From Adenanthera pavonina (lineage: Eukaryota; Streptophyta; Magnoliopsida; Fabales; Fabaceae): DNA of 64,000 bases. The notes below the pieces were generated by a model. The model had not been told where the DNA came from. It ran no database searches and saw only the letters and a program-made list of their open reading frames with translations. The stretch's first letter is position 1. Every line of letters begins with the position of its first letter. Both the position numbers and the translations under genes were made by a program. Shown one piece after another: positions 49,030 to 60,554 of this stretch. The DNA lies in the NCBI GenBank assembly GCA_026686845.1, contig JAIVEN010000022.1, forward strand, positions 22,232,001 through 22,296,000, written 5' to 3'.

Positions 49030-50808
49030 GAAAAAAAGAAAAAAAGAAAAAAAGAAAAAGAGGATGTGATTGCATCTTGTTGCATCGACGATCGATCAGA
49101 TGTTGAGTTGCAGGCTTGTGGCCTAAAGCTGTTAAGTTTTCATCCTTCACTTGAAGGTGATCGCAACTATAGTTGATGGTGGCACATTTGGGTTGATCAA
49201 TATTGTTCTTCTTCTTCTTGGAGTCCTTGTATATCATGTATAACACCATTTGAGCTATTCCAAACATAAATCTCAGCACATTCAGCAGCTGATCATCCAT
49301 ATCATTACAGCTTCACTATTAGTTCACAACACGTTTGTGTGTCTATATATAAATAGAGAGAGAGATGCTTACTGTGATGAAGTAATCTTTGTCGAAGAAG
49401 CCATAGAAAAACCACATGGTGGCACATAGGGTAAGAAAAAAAGGCAGAGAAAATGACATTAACTCTACGATTTTGGCCTTTATGACCCTTCTATGCAATT
49501 AATATATATAAATAACAAGGTCAGCAAAACCACTGTAGCTCTTGGCTCAAAATTGGTCCAGGTGAGCAGAGACGAAGAGGGGTCTAATGGGTTCCATTTT
49601 GTTAGGTGGCACCCACCAAATTCTTTTCTCAATCTTTCTCCACTTGGACCATGAACTCTGACCTACTAGTCATATTCTATTATTCACAACTTATAAACAA
49701 TACATATAGTACAAGTTTATATGCTTAGGAATATTTTATATACATACAAATACCATGATGCTTAGAGGAGCCACGAAGATGGAAATATTAAGAACGACAC
49801 AGACCTATCCAACCGCATGAACATGCTTGGATCCCTTGAAAACAAAGATGATAATTTTCACGGCCGACCTAAACCCTCATGTTTAATATCCCTAACATCA
49901 CCAGACCCAAAATATGGAATCAAACATAGTATATAAGTAAATATATATATATATATAGTCGTATGTCAGAAATTGAAGAGCAAGGGTTTAAGAGAGAGAA
50001 AGAGTAAAAGATGGTAATGTGATCATCCACCTTCTATTTCCTTGGAGCATATATGAAGTATAATATCAGGTAAGTGACTTCTATGACACATGCATCCAAT
50101 AGTATTGATGGTGATGATCAAAATGGCGTGACTCTTTAGGAGCCATAATATAGAAGTAACATTACGCTAAGCAATGCAACCACTTATGGGATGGATTGAA
50201 ACCCTTCTAAAGATTTGTTCTTGCATATTATACAGAAGGTTGGTTTGCCAGTCACAAAACACATCATATATATATATATATAAATATATATAGATATATA
50301 TAGGTATTTGGATTTCCAACATTAATTATATATATAATCACCACCTCAACTATATAATAACTTGATTTCTAGTCACTTGAATCCTCTCAATTTTAATTTT
50401 TGACTGATAGATCAACATTTAATGATCTAAATCAATCACAATTTCTTTAAATAAAAATATGAGTTATGAATGATATGTTTTAGTCGTTGATCTAGACTGT
50501 TGATTATCAATCTAAAGTCAAAAATTAAAATTGAAATTGAGATGGATTAATACAAAAACAAATTGAGAGGATTAAAGAGGGGTTTCATGATCACTTACAT
50601 GGGCTCTAAGAACACCATGAATGACACAATGTTACCTACAACAAGAGGAATAATAGAGAAGCTAGCATTAGTACATCTTAATATAAGGGGAAGGTCTCAA
50701 TTGAGAGATGTATTATATTAATTAATTACTTGCAATTATTTCAGTTTGAAATGAATTACCTAAAAGGATGAAGATGAAAACCAACTCATGATCAGAGAAG
50801 GAAACCAT
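49030..50808 (-). pseudogene. SWEET sugar transporter pseudogene
   Basis: Exon-like blocks in SWEET order can be read on the minus strand. From 50808: MVSFSDHELVFIFILL. About 50640-50596: GNIVSFMVFLEP. About 50240-50140: KPTFCIICKNKSLEGFQSIP and VVALLSVMLLLYY. About 50130-50034: ILITINTIG and VIEVTYLILYFIYAPRK. About 49880-49752: HAVG and VCVVLNISIFVAPLSIM. About 49495-49372: VIKAKIVELMSFSLPFFLTL. Last, 49285-49030: NVLRFMFGIAQMVLYMIYKD plus a tail. Intact SWEETs are seven-helix sugar uniporters built from two MtN3/saliva units. Here there are at least five lesions: TAA replacing a Tyr codon (50186-50184), a 4-nt insertion near 50086-50092, TAG after APRK (50036-50034), a 1-nt insertion near 49876, and TAG replacing the Trp of VGW (49807-49805). 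Confidence 0.85.
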
Positions 50809-51117
50809 TCTTGCTAGGCCTAGGTAGATAGGTTAGTGTTGAGCTATTGAGGGAAGATGAAAGATGTGGTTCTTTCGACTAAGGTATATGCCTCCATATT
50901 TATATAGTAGGACTGTCAAAGGGGTTAGGCAAAGATAATGAGGTTCATATATATTGCACTGCATTATCTTTCTCCTTCCTATGTGTGTGTGCCTGATCGC
51001 TCTCAGATGCTGAGTTGGCATGCTAAATGAAATGGAATGGAAAAGAAAAGAAAATGAAATGAATTGAAGAAATTTAAAAAAAATAATTTTTATATGAGAA
51101 CTGTCTTTCATACTCAT

Positions 51118-52700
51118 AAATAAAACAGAAGATATATGTAGTTATTATTGAATAATGATCAATGATAAGATGATAACTGAGGTATAATAAATATTGCATG
51201 TCTAGAGTTTCATGCAATGCAATTATTAATGTCGTCCTTTATTTCAAAGCAACCAAACAAAGCTGATCTCTTTGCATGTTAAAAAATGTTGTCTTTTATA
51301 TAAGCCACCACTTTGAGTGTGAAAAGACAAAAGAATGAAAGATTAGAAAGGAAAGTGTCAATATAAATGCTATGTGCCATGATGGAGTCATATTGAGTTT
51401 ATAGGGTGGACGCATCCCTTCCTCCCCTTGTAAACTTCTTGAATAATCCAATCTGAGTGGCATAAGTTGATTTTAATTAGCTTTCATAATTTTTTAGATA
51501 TGATTCTATTAGCTTTATTATGAATTTTTTAATTTTTTTAATCTAGTTATAGATGTATTTTTTATATCATTTTCTTTTTTTTTATTTTTTATCCTTTTTT
51601 TATTTTCCCTCACATTTCTATCTATTTTTCAAATTGCATGCTCTTGGTATTAGTAAGATTTTACACAATATTACACATCTCTGTTCTTTTCTCAAGTATT
51701 ATGTGATATCTAATACTATCATCTAATTTATATTTGAACATATTATCAAAGCCCAAATGAGATAAGCTCTTTTTTATGTGAGTTTAATTTTCTCTAAAAT
51801 GTCCAAACCCATGATTGTACTTAAAAAATATCAAATCTCTTCCACGGATCTCAACCAATATTGTATTTTTCTCTCTCTTCTACACCTTCCCAATATTTTT
51901 CTTTTAATTTTGAGCTTCTTCATTTTCCCTTCTTCTTTGCTTTTTACACAAAAATCATGATTTCTAAATATAATTCCATGAAAATGCTTAAATTTTTTTT
52001 AATATCTTGTTAAATAAAATAGCTTTTGTGGTACTCAATAAATATATTTCTTACAAATTGATAATTATAAGCCTTTTTAAGATAATATTGATGATTACTC
52101 TTACGTTTATTTGTGGATTTGTTCATATCACTAAAATAACTTAAATTACTTGATTTAGATTCACAAACTCATATATGTGAATATCTCCAACCATTCTTCC
52201 ACAAATGTAAATGACTTGACTTACTCATTTATCTGAATCCAGTTGTCATCTAGGTCAAATTCTATTTATCTACCCAGGTCACAACCTTCTTCAATATTGT
52301 CCTTGTATTTTTAATTAATATATATATATATATTGGTTTTGCACTCTTGAATTTTAGAGATTTGAGGTCCAGCCATTTTTTTTTCACTAGTCATGGATCG
52401 TGCGGTAGTTAAACCTTTTTTTCCCTGAGCTTTGAAACCATTTATGTCAACCATTTGTCTTGTTATAGCATTGTAGAAAAGAAATGGAAGAAAGAGGAAG
52501 GAAAGAGGAAGAGGACACTATACCAAAACATGGTTTTAAAATATCAAAGAACTGAAGGAGAAGAAACATGTTTGATATTTTCACATAATTGAGTGGTGAT
52601 AACAAGGGGAGATATATATAGACATAAATATATATGTTTATGATGATAAACTCAGAATCTCTAGGTTTTAATGAATGACTATAATGGCTAAAATGCTATC
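51118..52700. other. Intergenic
   Basis: No gene is supported. The sequence is AT-rich and pyrimidine-rich (51480-51960), with a (TA)n run near 52317-52332. Confidence 0.4.
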
Positions 52701-52723
52701 AATATATTTCTACTTCCCCTTCA

Positions 52724-52736
52724 GGTTCTGATACTA
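52724..52736 (-). other. tRNA-Met primer-binding-site-like sequence
   Basis: The minus strand reads TAGTATCAGAACC, differing at two positions from the initiator tRNA-Met complement TGGTATCAGAGCC used by caulimovirids and many LTR elements. It lies downstream of the viral C-terminal region on the viral strand, where the leader of a circular genome would be. Confidence 0.5.
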
Positions 52737-53829
52737 AGTGATGGAGTATTAGAGCATGTTAATATTTTAATACTCATAGACACTGCATTTACTTTATTTT
52801 TATGATGCATAAAACAATAGCTAAATTTTTTTTAATAGTTGAATATTTTTGTTGCATTGGATTTTATATACACTGTTTTATATTGTGTTAAATTTATATT
52901 AGTGTAGGGTTACATTTATATAACTTGTGCGATTATATTTATATATAGACATATCATTGTTTATCTTTGTTACCCTTACACCAAAACAATGGCTACAATG
53001 TTCATTGTTTTAACATTTTTCTTTTATAAATGAATTATCTACTAGGTTAATGTCAATCGTCTGCCGAGTTAATAGTAAAGCAGTTTTCTTCATTATCCAT
53101 ATTTGAAGGTTCGCTAAAAATGATGGGTTTGATGATGATGATTTTTGTTCATTCTCTAGGAAAAAGAAGAGCCTATTTCAATTGGTTGAGAAATGTTTGT
53201 TTGTTAGAGGTTGAAGCTTCATGTGTTTGATTCTTCTAGTTGAAAAACTTGCTAATCTCTGAAGGAATTAACCATTGTGGGTTATTTATGAACCATAGTC
53301 TAACTACATTGATGTTTGCTCTACATTGGCCAAAGTCTACATATCATCTAATGTATGATATTCTTTGAAGGATTAGAAGCCCGATTGTTGGACTATTATA
53401 CTTGTAATGCTAGGTAAAGATAGAGGAAATAGATAGTTTAGAGAAAAAATGCAGTCACACTAGGAAAGAGTTATCAACAAAGTTAATTTTTAAGTGGAAG
53501 TACTTGAAGCTTTAATTGATTGTGGCAATATATCTTCGATGAGACCAAAATAATCCCACAATTTAATAAACCATTAGGGAAAATTATAGGTCATTTTGCA
53601 ATTAAAATGGACAAACTAGGTGTGGTGCCAATATTTATTTTGATATTAAAAGGTATTATACCAAGTATCAATATAATCCTAGTAATTATACCTGATAGGA
53701 TCAAAGAGTTGAGAAAATTTTTTGAGTTTATTCAAGTCTTATCCCCAATCTGAAAGGGTAAGGGCTTTCAAAATTTGAATAGTTATATGTGTATGAGTGT
53801 TTCTATCAGAGGGGTTGGGATGTTGTTTA

Positions 53830-55490
53830 TGTTAGAATAGCTGGCTTCCCAAGAGGGGGGTGAATTGGGAAGATTAAAAATTTTTTGCACAATATCAAAA
53901 AGGTGAAGAAAACAATATATGATGATAAAACAGAGTATAAACAAATAACTGTAAAGGTGACAGTAAAGAGAAGAAGACTCAGAAAATTTATCCTGGTTCG
54001 GTCTCTCCACTTGACTTACGTCCAATCCCCAAGTCACCACTTGAGATTTTTCTACTATTCTGCAAGAATTCAGTGGGCTTCTTGCAAATGCCTCAGTACA
54101 AAGATATTGCTCTGTTTCTAGAGCTCACTCTATCTCTTTGTGCACTCTTACAAAAGTGCTCCTCAATCCCTTGTGATGTCCCCTCACAAGAAAATCTATC
54201 TTCCAGATGAAGATAAGATTGATTACAAAGATTAAACTCTCTTAAATAGAGTGAATATGAAAGTTGAAGTACAGAATATTAAAGTAAGAGAGTAAGAAAC
54301 TTTGAGTGGATGATTTGGCAGAGTTTCAGTATATACAAAGTTAAAATCGTTACCCACAACTTCAAATGATGTTATATTTATATATTTAGATCTCAAATAT
54401 CCGTTAGAGACAAAATCTATCCGTTGGAGAAGTTATCCAACGGTTACTCTGAAAAACTATCCGTTAACCAACGCATTTAATGCTTCTGACATACTGAAAT
54501 TTGAATTTCGGTTGGTCAACAGACGAATTTTGCAGAAACTAAAGGTTAACACCTTCAACGTTGAAAGCCTGAAGTTCGTCTGTCATGAAGTGAAATTTGA
54601 ATTTTGATATTTGGAAAATGTTTATGTGTTGTGACATACAAATTTTCAAGTGGAAAGTTTTTCTGTTAAGTGTGAACAGTATTTTCAATTTACTACAGTG
54701 CCTTCGAAATTTGAATTTTGGAACCTCAAAATTCGTCTGTCCGTAGCTGGTCTGTAAGGCATTGTAGTTCATGTGATTTAAAATTCGAATTTTCAAATGT
54801 CAAAGTTCGTCTGTCAGAGAGACCTTTTTTCAGACTAACTTCAAAATTCGAATTTATAAATACTGTCATTCATATGTCGACATATCACTTTAACAGACTC
54901 ATAAGCTTAGTTTTTGAAATTCAAATTTTCATGTTCAAAGTTCGTCTGTCAGTGAGCAATTTTGAAATCCAATCTATACTTAGTTTCAGATGAATTTTGA
55001 CATAATTTCAAACGAATTTCTTTAGTTTTCATAAGTTTCATTTTGTCTAAAATTTGAATTTCCAAAACCTAAAGTTCGTCTATTGCTGAAAGCTTCTTTC
55101 AGTCATTTATCAAAATTTGAATTTTCCCAAGTCAAAATTCATCTGTCAAAGAGACATCTCTTCAGACTTGTTCAGTTTCAGTACGAAATTCGAATTTTCA
55201 AGGTCAAAGTTCTAACTTTCACTATGACAGATTGGTATTAACCTTTCAAACTTCGTCTGTTGGTGGGTGTTTTTCAAATATTCCATGATTTAACATAGAA
55301 TCAAGGTTTTAAAACATCTTTTCGCCAAATCAAAGTCTTTTACTCAAATAAAACACTATTAAATATCCTACATTAGACTTTGCACAGATTCTTCAGAATT
55401 TCTTCACTTGAATTCTTTTGGGCACCTTTGATATCTTTATTCCAAGCTCTTGAGGGTTGGTTTGGAATCATCAAAACTCTGGATTCAATA
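53830..55490 (+). mobile_element. Solo LTR (Copia, SIRE-like), 1661 bp
   Basis: Starts TGTTAGAATAGCTGGCTTCC and ends near CATCAAAACTCTGGATTCAATA. The 5-bp duplication GTTTA flanks it exactly (53825-53829 and 55491-55495). The AAGAGGGGGGTGAATTGGG start and GGTTTGGAATCATCAAAAC end are words I know from large plant Copia LTRs. It interrupts pararetrovirus relic 2. The central part is the degenerate repeat described at 54490-55260. Confidence 0.85.
54490..55260 (+). repeat. Degenerate array of AAATTCGAATTT plus AAAGTTCGTCTGTC modules
   Basis: Inside the solo LTR, a pair of motifs recurs about eight times at roughly 80-110 bp spacing. One is the palindrome-like AAATTCGAATTTT; the other is AAAGTTCGTCTGTC. 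The spacing and the sequence between modules vary. Confidence 0.75.
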
Positions 55491-55499
55491 GTTTAATGG

Positions 55500-55653
55500 C
55501 AATAAAGTCAGTATCTATGAGAACAAACTCATAGAATCTTTGGGTCTTGCTTGGTGCTAACGGTTTAAAATGGAATCCTATAGGAAAGATTTTAGAGGCA
55601 ACATGTTTTAGGTTCTTTTCAAAGAACTTTGGTTCAACTTGAATAATGATCAT
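55500..55653 (-). pseudogene. Conserved C-terminal fragment of caulimovirid relic 2
   Basis: Contains PKFFEKNLKHVASKIFP, FHFKPLAPSKTQRF and YEFVLIDTDF. It corresponds to the post-RNase H region of relic 1. The solo LTR cuts it at its downstream end. Confidence 0.5.
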
Positions 55654-56769
55654 AGGTTTGTATAGTTTGAGAATATAGCTAGTTTTATTCTTGATTTGTT
55701 AGATAGTAGTAACGTTTGTTGGTTGGACAAGAGTAATGGATTTTTTATTTTTCTGGTTAATGGTAATTTGTTTATTTTTTAGGTTTTTGATCATAAGGGA
55801 CAGATGACGTCCCTCATCATCATCTTCTTCTTCCTCAGCTATATCAGCCCAAGATTTGTTCAATAAGTGGGTTAATCCTTGGATGGCTAAGGCTTGAAGG
55901 GTTTCATTTGGGATGACATAATTTGCTTTAGTTTCTTTAGATTTAGATTTGGGGATTTCTTTGGTTTTTGTCCTTAGTTTAGCAGAGTTTAAGGAGGTTG
56001 ATTTTTGGATAGATGACCTAGTTTGAGTCTATAACTCAAGATTTTGGGTAGAAGACTCGGTTGAAAATTGGGTTAATAACTGCGTCATTTCTATCTTCAC
56101 CTTTCCTTTGTCTTTCTTTTGAGGCAATTTCACCTTCCCTGCAAAAAATTTCTAGTAAGATAGTTTAGGAGAAAGTTTGTATTGCCTCTTATGTATTCAA
56201 TATCAAAATAAAAACCACTTAGTATTGCTTGCCATTGGGCAAAATCTGTTTTGATACAATGATTTTAACATCTTTTTATAAAACATCTTTTACAGATTTG
56301 CAATCAACTCTAACTAAAAATTTTTGGTTTAATAAATTACTTTGAAATTTTATGATGCATACAACAATGACTAAAATTTCTTTTTTTATGGTTGAATAAT
56401 TTTATTGAGTTGGATTCCAGTGCTTTGATGTGAAAGCGATAATGTTTTCTTTTCCATGAAGGCTTTGTTTGAGGATTCCTCTATACCCGATGTTGGAGGC
56501 ATCAATTTCCACTATTTTAAGAGCACATGGGTTGGGCAAAGCAAGGCACAAAAGCTCTTTCACTTGTGATTTGATTTATTTGACAGTAGTGTGAGTGTCT
56601 GTTTAGGGAGGTGGATATTTCTTGAGGCGATCATGGAGAGGTTTGATAAGATTGTACAATTGTGGAACAAAGTCTTCTACATAATTTAGGCAACCTAGAA
56701 AACATTGTAGTTGGGTTTTATCAAGGATTTGGTTGGAAAATTTGTCAGCAAACTGGATGGTTCGATAAT

Positions 56770-57420
56770 AGGAGTAATCATATCTTGATATATATGATGC
56801 CTTAAAAATCAGATTTTTGTTTGAAAAAGGATAATTTTAGTTTTGGAAATAGCAAGATTGTTTCTTTTGGCTGCATTTACAAAAATATGGATATACTTAA
56901 AATGTTGATCAATTGATTAAGAAAAAACCAAACCATTATCAATATAAATGATGATAAATTTGGTTTAAGGGTTAAAAATTTCATTCATAATTCATTGAAA
57001 TTCAAAAGGAGTATTTTTTAATCTAAAAGACATAAGATTCCATTCATATTGTCCAAAAGAGACAGTAAAAGAAGTTTAAAATGCTCTTTTTCAGTGATTT
57101 GAATTTGCCAAAAATCATGTTTCTTGTCAAATTTAGAAAAGATTTTGGCTAAGTGAAGACAATTAAAAGGATCTTTCTTATTTTGGATAGGATACCTAAT
57201 CCATTGAAGAGCTTGGTTAAGAGGTTTGTAGTTAATAACTAGCCTTGCAGTTCCTTGTTCTATTTCTGCATTTTTATTAACATAAAAAGTAGTGCAAGAC
57301 CAATGACTTCGGCTTTTTCTAATTAATCCCTTGTCAAGGAGATCTTGGATTTCGATTTGGCAAAACTAAAGGAGTTCTTAGTTAATTTGGATAGGTTGAA
57401 CTTTAGTTGAAATTTAGGTT
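56770..57420 (-). pseudogene. Reverse transcriptase of caulimovirid relic 2
   Basis: LVINYKPLNQALQWIRYPIQ is read at about 57250-57175, and an FSKFDKKHDFWQIQI-like stretch follows. The YIDD box is YIDN, losing the second catalytic Asp. Stops elsewhere also rule out function. Confidence 0.85.
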
Positions 57421-57422
57421 TT

Positions 57423-59238
57423 TGTAATATCCTGAAATTTTCTGGATATCTAAGATTCAACATTCTAAAATCTATAAAGAATTTGTAAAAATAGGCGTAC
57501 ACCATTTGGTATGAAATAGGATAAAGAGATCAATTATCTTAGTTAAAAGGAAAAAGGAGAAAATAATGATTTTGCTCTTGAAAGAAAAAAAAAAGAAAAA
57601 GAAAAAAGGAAAAAGGAAAAAGGAAAGAAAAAAAAAGGGATGGCGAGGATTGAAAAAAGTTTATGAATTTTAGGACAAATTACACCTAAATTCCGAAAGT
57701 CTTAAAAATTGTAAATTGGGCCAGGTTAAGGGTATTTTTGTAAATATAAAAAATTATAGTCAAAATGAAGCTCTCAATGAGCTAAACCCCATGGAATATA
57801 GTATAGAATTTATTAAGGTTAAAAAATATTTATTAGGTAAATAGGATTTAATATTGGAATTTTACCCGATAAAAGTCAGTTGGACCGTAGGAAGAAGAAG
57901 TATTAATTCAAGAAAAATTAATGGGTCTTGGTGAAATATATTTTGGATTGAAATAATTATTTTGGATCAAAACTAATTGTTGGATAATCCTGTACCAATT
58001 TAATGACAATTTTGACAAAAATACCTAATTGGTATGGGTAAATTTAATCGGTAAAGGGTATTTTAGTTTATTAAATTTTGTGAAGCAATTTTTGGCCAAA
58101 TATGATGATAAAGGACCTGCTGCACACTGAAGAGGACAAGGAGAAAATTTTCTCAAAAGCTCATTAAAAATTAACCAAGTTTAGTTTACTAACTAATGTT
58201 ACTATTTCCTCCTTTCATCTCTCTCCTCTAAGTGATGGGTTTAAGTGTGGTTAATCTTCATTTGTCTTCATTCTTCACGTCTGGACAGCAGCAAGTTGAG
58301 AGAAAGAGAGCAAATTACACAAAGGAGAAAGAAAGAGCAAGAAGAGAAAGTTGAAGACCAAAACATTAAGGTAAGCTTACATGATCACTAGCTTGTGTTC
58401 TTGAATGCTTAGGAGTGCTTTTATGGAGTTTTCCTTCCTTTTTTTCCTCTGAAATTTTTGTCCATGAGAGAGAGTAGAGATAAAAAATGAAGGTATGGAG
58501 AAACTAAATCATGAAAGGGGTTATATAGGCCATAAGGTGGAAGAATATGCCATTAGATTACAAATTAATCGAGTAGTTATTTTTCTACAATTTAGGATAA
58601 TTTTTTACCTAATTAGGGTTCAATATAGAAAGGGAATTTCAGGTTTTTGACTCCAAAAATAGATTCCTTGGGTCCAAATTAGGTAGGAATAAGTATGTTG
58701 TATAAGAAAAACCCAAAGGAATTCAATTTGGAATTTTAGGGTTAGTAAGCATACTAATTGGAAAAGATGGTGAAATCAGTGGTTAATGACCATATCTTGT
58801 TATGCATTAGGATTCAAAGAAGGGTTGCAAGACCAAAGAAGAGGTGTACAAGGTTTGAAAGTCATTGGAAATCCACAAGGTAGTTAACTAACCACATTGT
58901 GCCTATATATTGTTATCGCTGCCAATATGCTTACTTGATGTAATTGTTGATTATATTGATATTTTGTGATGGATTGAATTGATTGGCTATGTTGTTTAAA
59001 GGGTATTTGACCCTAGGAATATTTATAATTTAAGGGGAGGTACTGCCCAAATTTTTTAGAAAATGTTTGTGCACAAATAACTATGAATGAAAGTTTAATA
59101 TATGTTTCATAAAAGTTTGCAATGTATGATGATATATGAGCATGTATGGTAGTTACTACTAAGATTCTTTGAATCTCACCCCTTCTAAATGTCTAACAAA
59201 TTTTAGAGTCAAGTTATGGCAAGATTACCCAAGAAAGG
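57423..59238 (+). mobile_element. LTR-like unit of the TGTAACA family, plus orientation
   Basis: Starts TGTAATATCCTGAAATTTTC, resembling TGTAACATCCATAAATTTCC at the outer end of the minus-oriented LTR at 60554. Near 59157-59216 it has the family core (CTACTAAGATTCTTTGAATC, then CTCACC and CTAACAAATTTT). It ends at or just after 59238, where it meets the next unit. It starts directly against pararetrovirus relic 2. No target duplication was identified. Confidence 0.55.
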
Positions 59239-60554
59239 TGTAACACCTTAGTTTACTAGGCTTTGAATCATATTTTATATATCTAGCGGAAAGAATTAAA
59301 AACCTAGAACAATTAAACTTTTAAACTTTTCAAAATTAGATTGCTCATAAGACAATAACTTAACTAAAAGTTTACTTTAATTAATAAAAATGAAGCCAAT
59401 CATACTATAATTATCTAACTATTGTTTCAAAAAATATGAGCATAATTCAATATATTTATTCTAATATAAAATAATATCTTCCAGCTTGCTTCTTCTTACT
59501 TAATCACCGCCTTTGTCTTTGCTTGTGCTTGACCCTAACATTGTTAGTCATTTGGTGTGAGATTTGGGGAAATCTCAGTAGTATATATATTCATTCATAC
59601 AAATCATGCTCATAATCAGGTAGTTATGCAAACAACCAAATAACTCATATTTCATGCATATATAAAAATCTTCAATAGAGTTTCCTCTTAATACTAGACA
59701 TCGATAGCATTTCAAAATATTTATATTGAAACAACTCATCCAATAATATCACATAACATCTAGAATTAATTACAGAAAATGCATGAAATAAATAATATAC
59801 TACCTCCACCGAAAAGTATCCTGAACTAAGCAGCTTGCCTTCCTTCTTGAATTTTTTTAAGTACCTTACTTGAAACTAGCATTCCTTCCTTTTTCTTCTC
59901 TTTCACTCACACTCTCTTTCTCTCCCTTGGCTCTCTCTTTCTTTCACTCACTCCCAACTCCCACTCTCAACTGGTGATATGTTGAAATGAAGAAATGGGA
60001 GGGGCATTTATAGTGTTGATGTCTTGACCAGTAAGTGACATCAATTCATTGTATACCTTCATTCAGTGTATGCTCATCATAATTCAATATAATTCATTGT
60101 ATACCTTCATTCAATGTATGCTCATCATAACTTAATGTAACTTATTGAATCAAAATTTATTGTATACGTTCATTCAATGTATACTCATCAGAATTCAATG
60201 TAACTCATTAAAATCACTATTCATTGTATATATTCATTCAATGTATACTCATAAGAATTCAATGTAACTCATTGAAACCACTATTTATTGTAAACTTTTA
60301 TTCAGTGTATACTCATCAGAATTCAATGTAACTCATTAAAACTACTATTCATTGTATATCTTCATTCAGTGTATGTTCATTAGAATTCAATGTAATTTAT
60401 TGAAATCAATATTTATTATATACCTCTATTCAGTGTATACTCATCAGAATTCAATGTAACTCATTGAAACCACTATTCATTGTATATCTTCATTCCTCAT
60501 ATTCTAAACATAAACCGTATTAAAAATCATATATGGAAATTTATGGATGTTACA
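59239..60554 (-). mobile_element. 3' LTR of a degenerate LTR retrotransposon (TGTAACA family)
   Basis: On the minus strand it runs from TGTAACATCCATAAATTTCC (60554) to GGTGTTACA (59239), giving TG...CA ends. Directly outside 60554 is the purine run AAGGGGGATAGAAA (polypurine tract), preceded by sequence reading like the end of a pol frame (TTGAGGACGAAATTTT). The part next to the polypurine tract, which would be U3, contains the 64-bp tandem repeats. The conserved stem-loop is at 59558-59577. Confidence 0.75.
60040..60500 (+). repeat. 64-bp tandem repeat array, about seven units
   Basis: Units ACTATTCATTGTATAT... followed by GAATTCAATGTAACTCATT begin at 60216, 60280, 60344, about 60408 and 60472, an exact 64-bp period. 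More diverged units extend to about 60040. The array lies in the presumed U3 (promoter) part of the minus-oriented LTR. Confidence 0.9.

Larger units (their letters stand above)
52724..57422 (-). mobile_element. Endogenous pararetrovirus (Caulimoviridae) relic 2, degenerate
   Basis: A second caulimovirid copy on the minus strand, clearly different from relic 1. It runs from reverse transcriptase (57420-56770) through RNase H (about 56270-56130, with ILSGFYFDIEYIRG) and a charged segment with a run of Glu and Asp (about 55830) to the conserved YEFVLIDT region (55653-55500). A solo LTR (53830-55490) splits it. Non-coding leader-like DNA follows, down to a primer-binding-site-like sequence at 52736-52724. 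It has numerous stops, and the polymerase YIDD box reads YIDN (56946-56935). Upstream coding parts are cut off by the LTR starting at 57423. Confidence 0.8.

Noticed and set aside
60030..60500. Possible CRISPR-like regular repeat array
   Set aside because: The repeats are directly adjacent 64-bp units without unique spacers, in a plant LTR.
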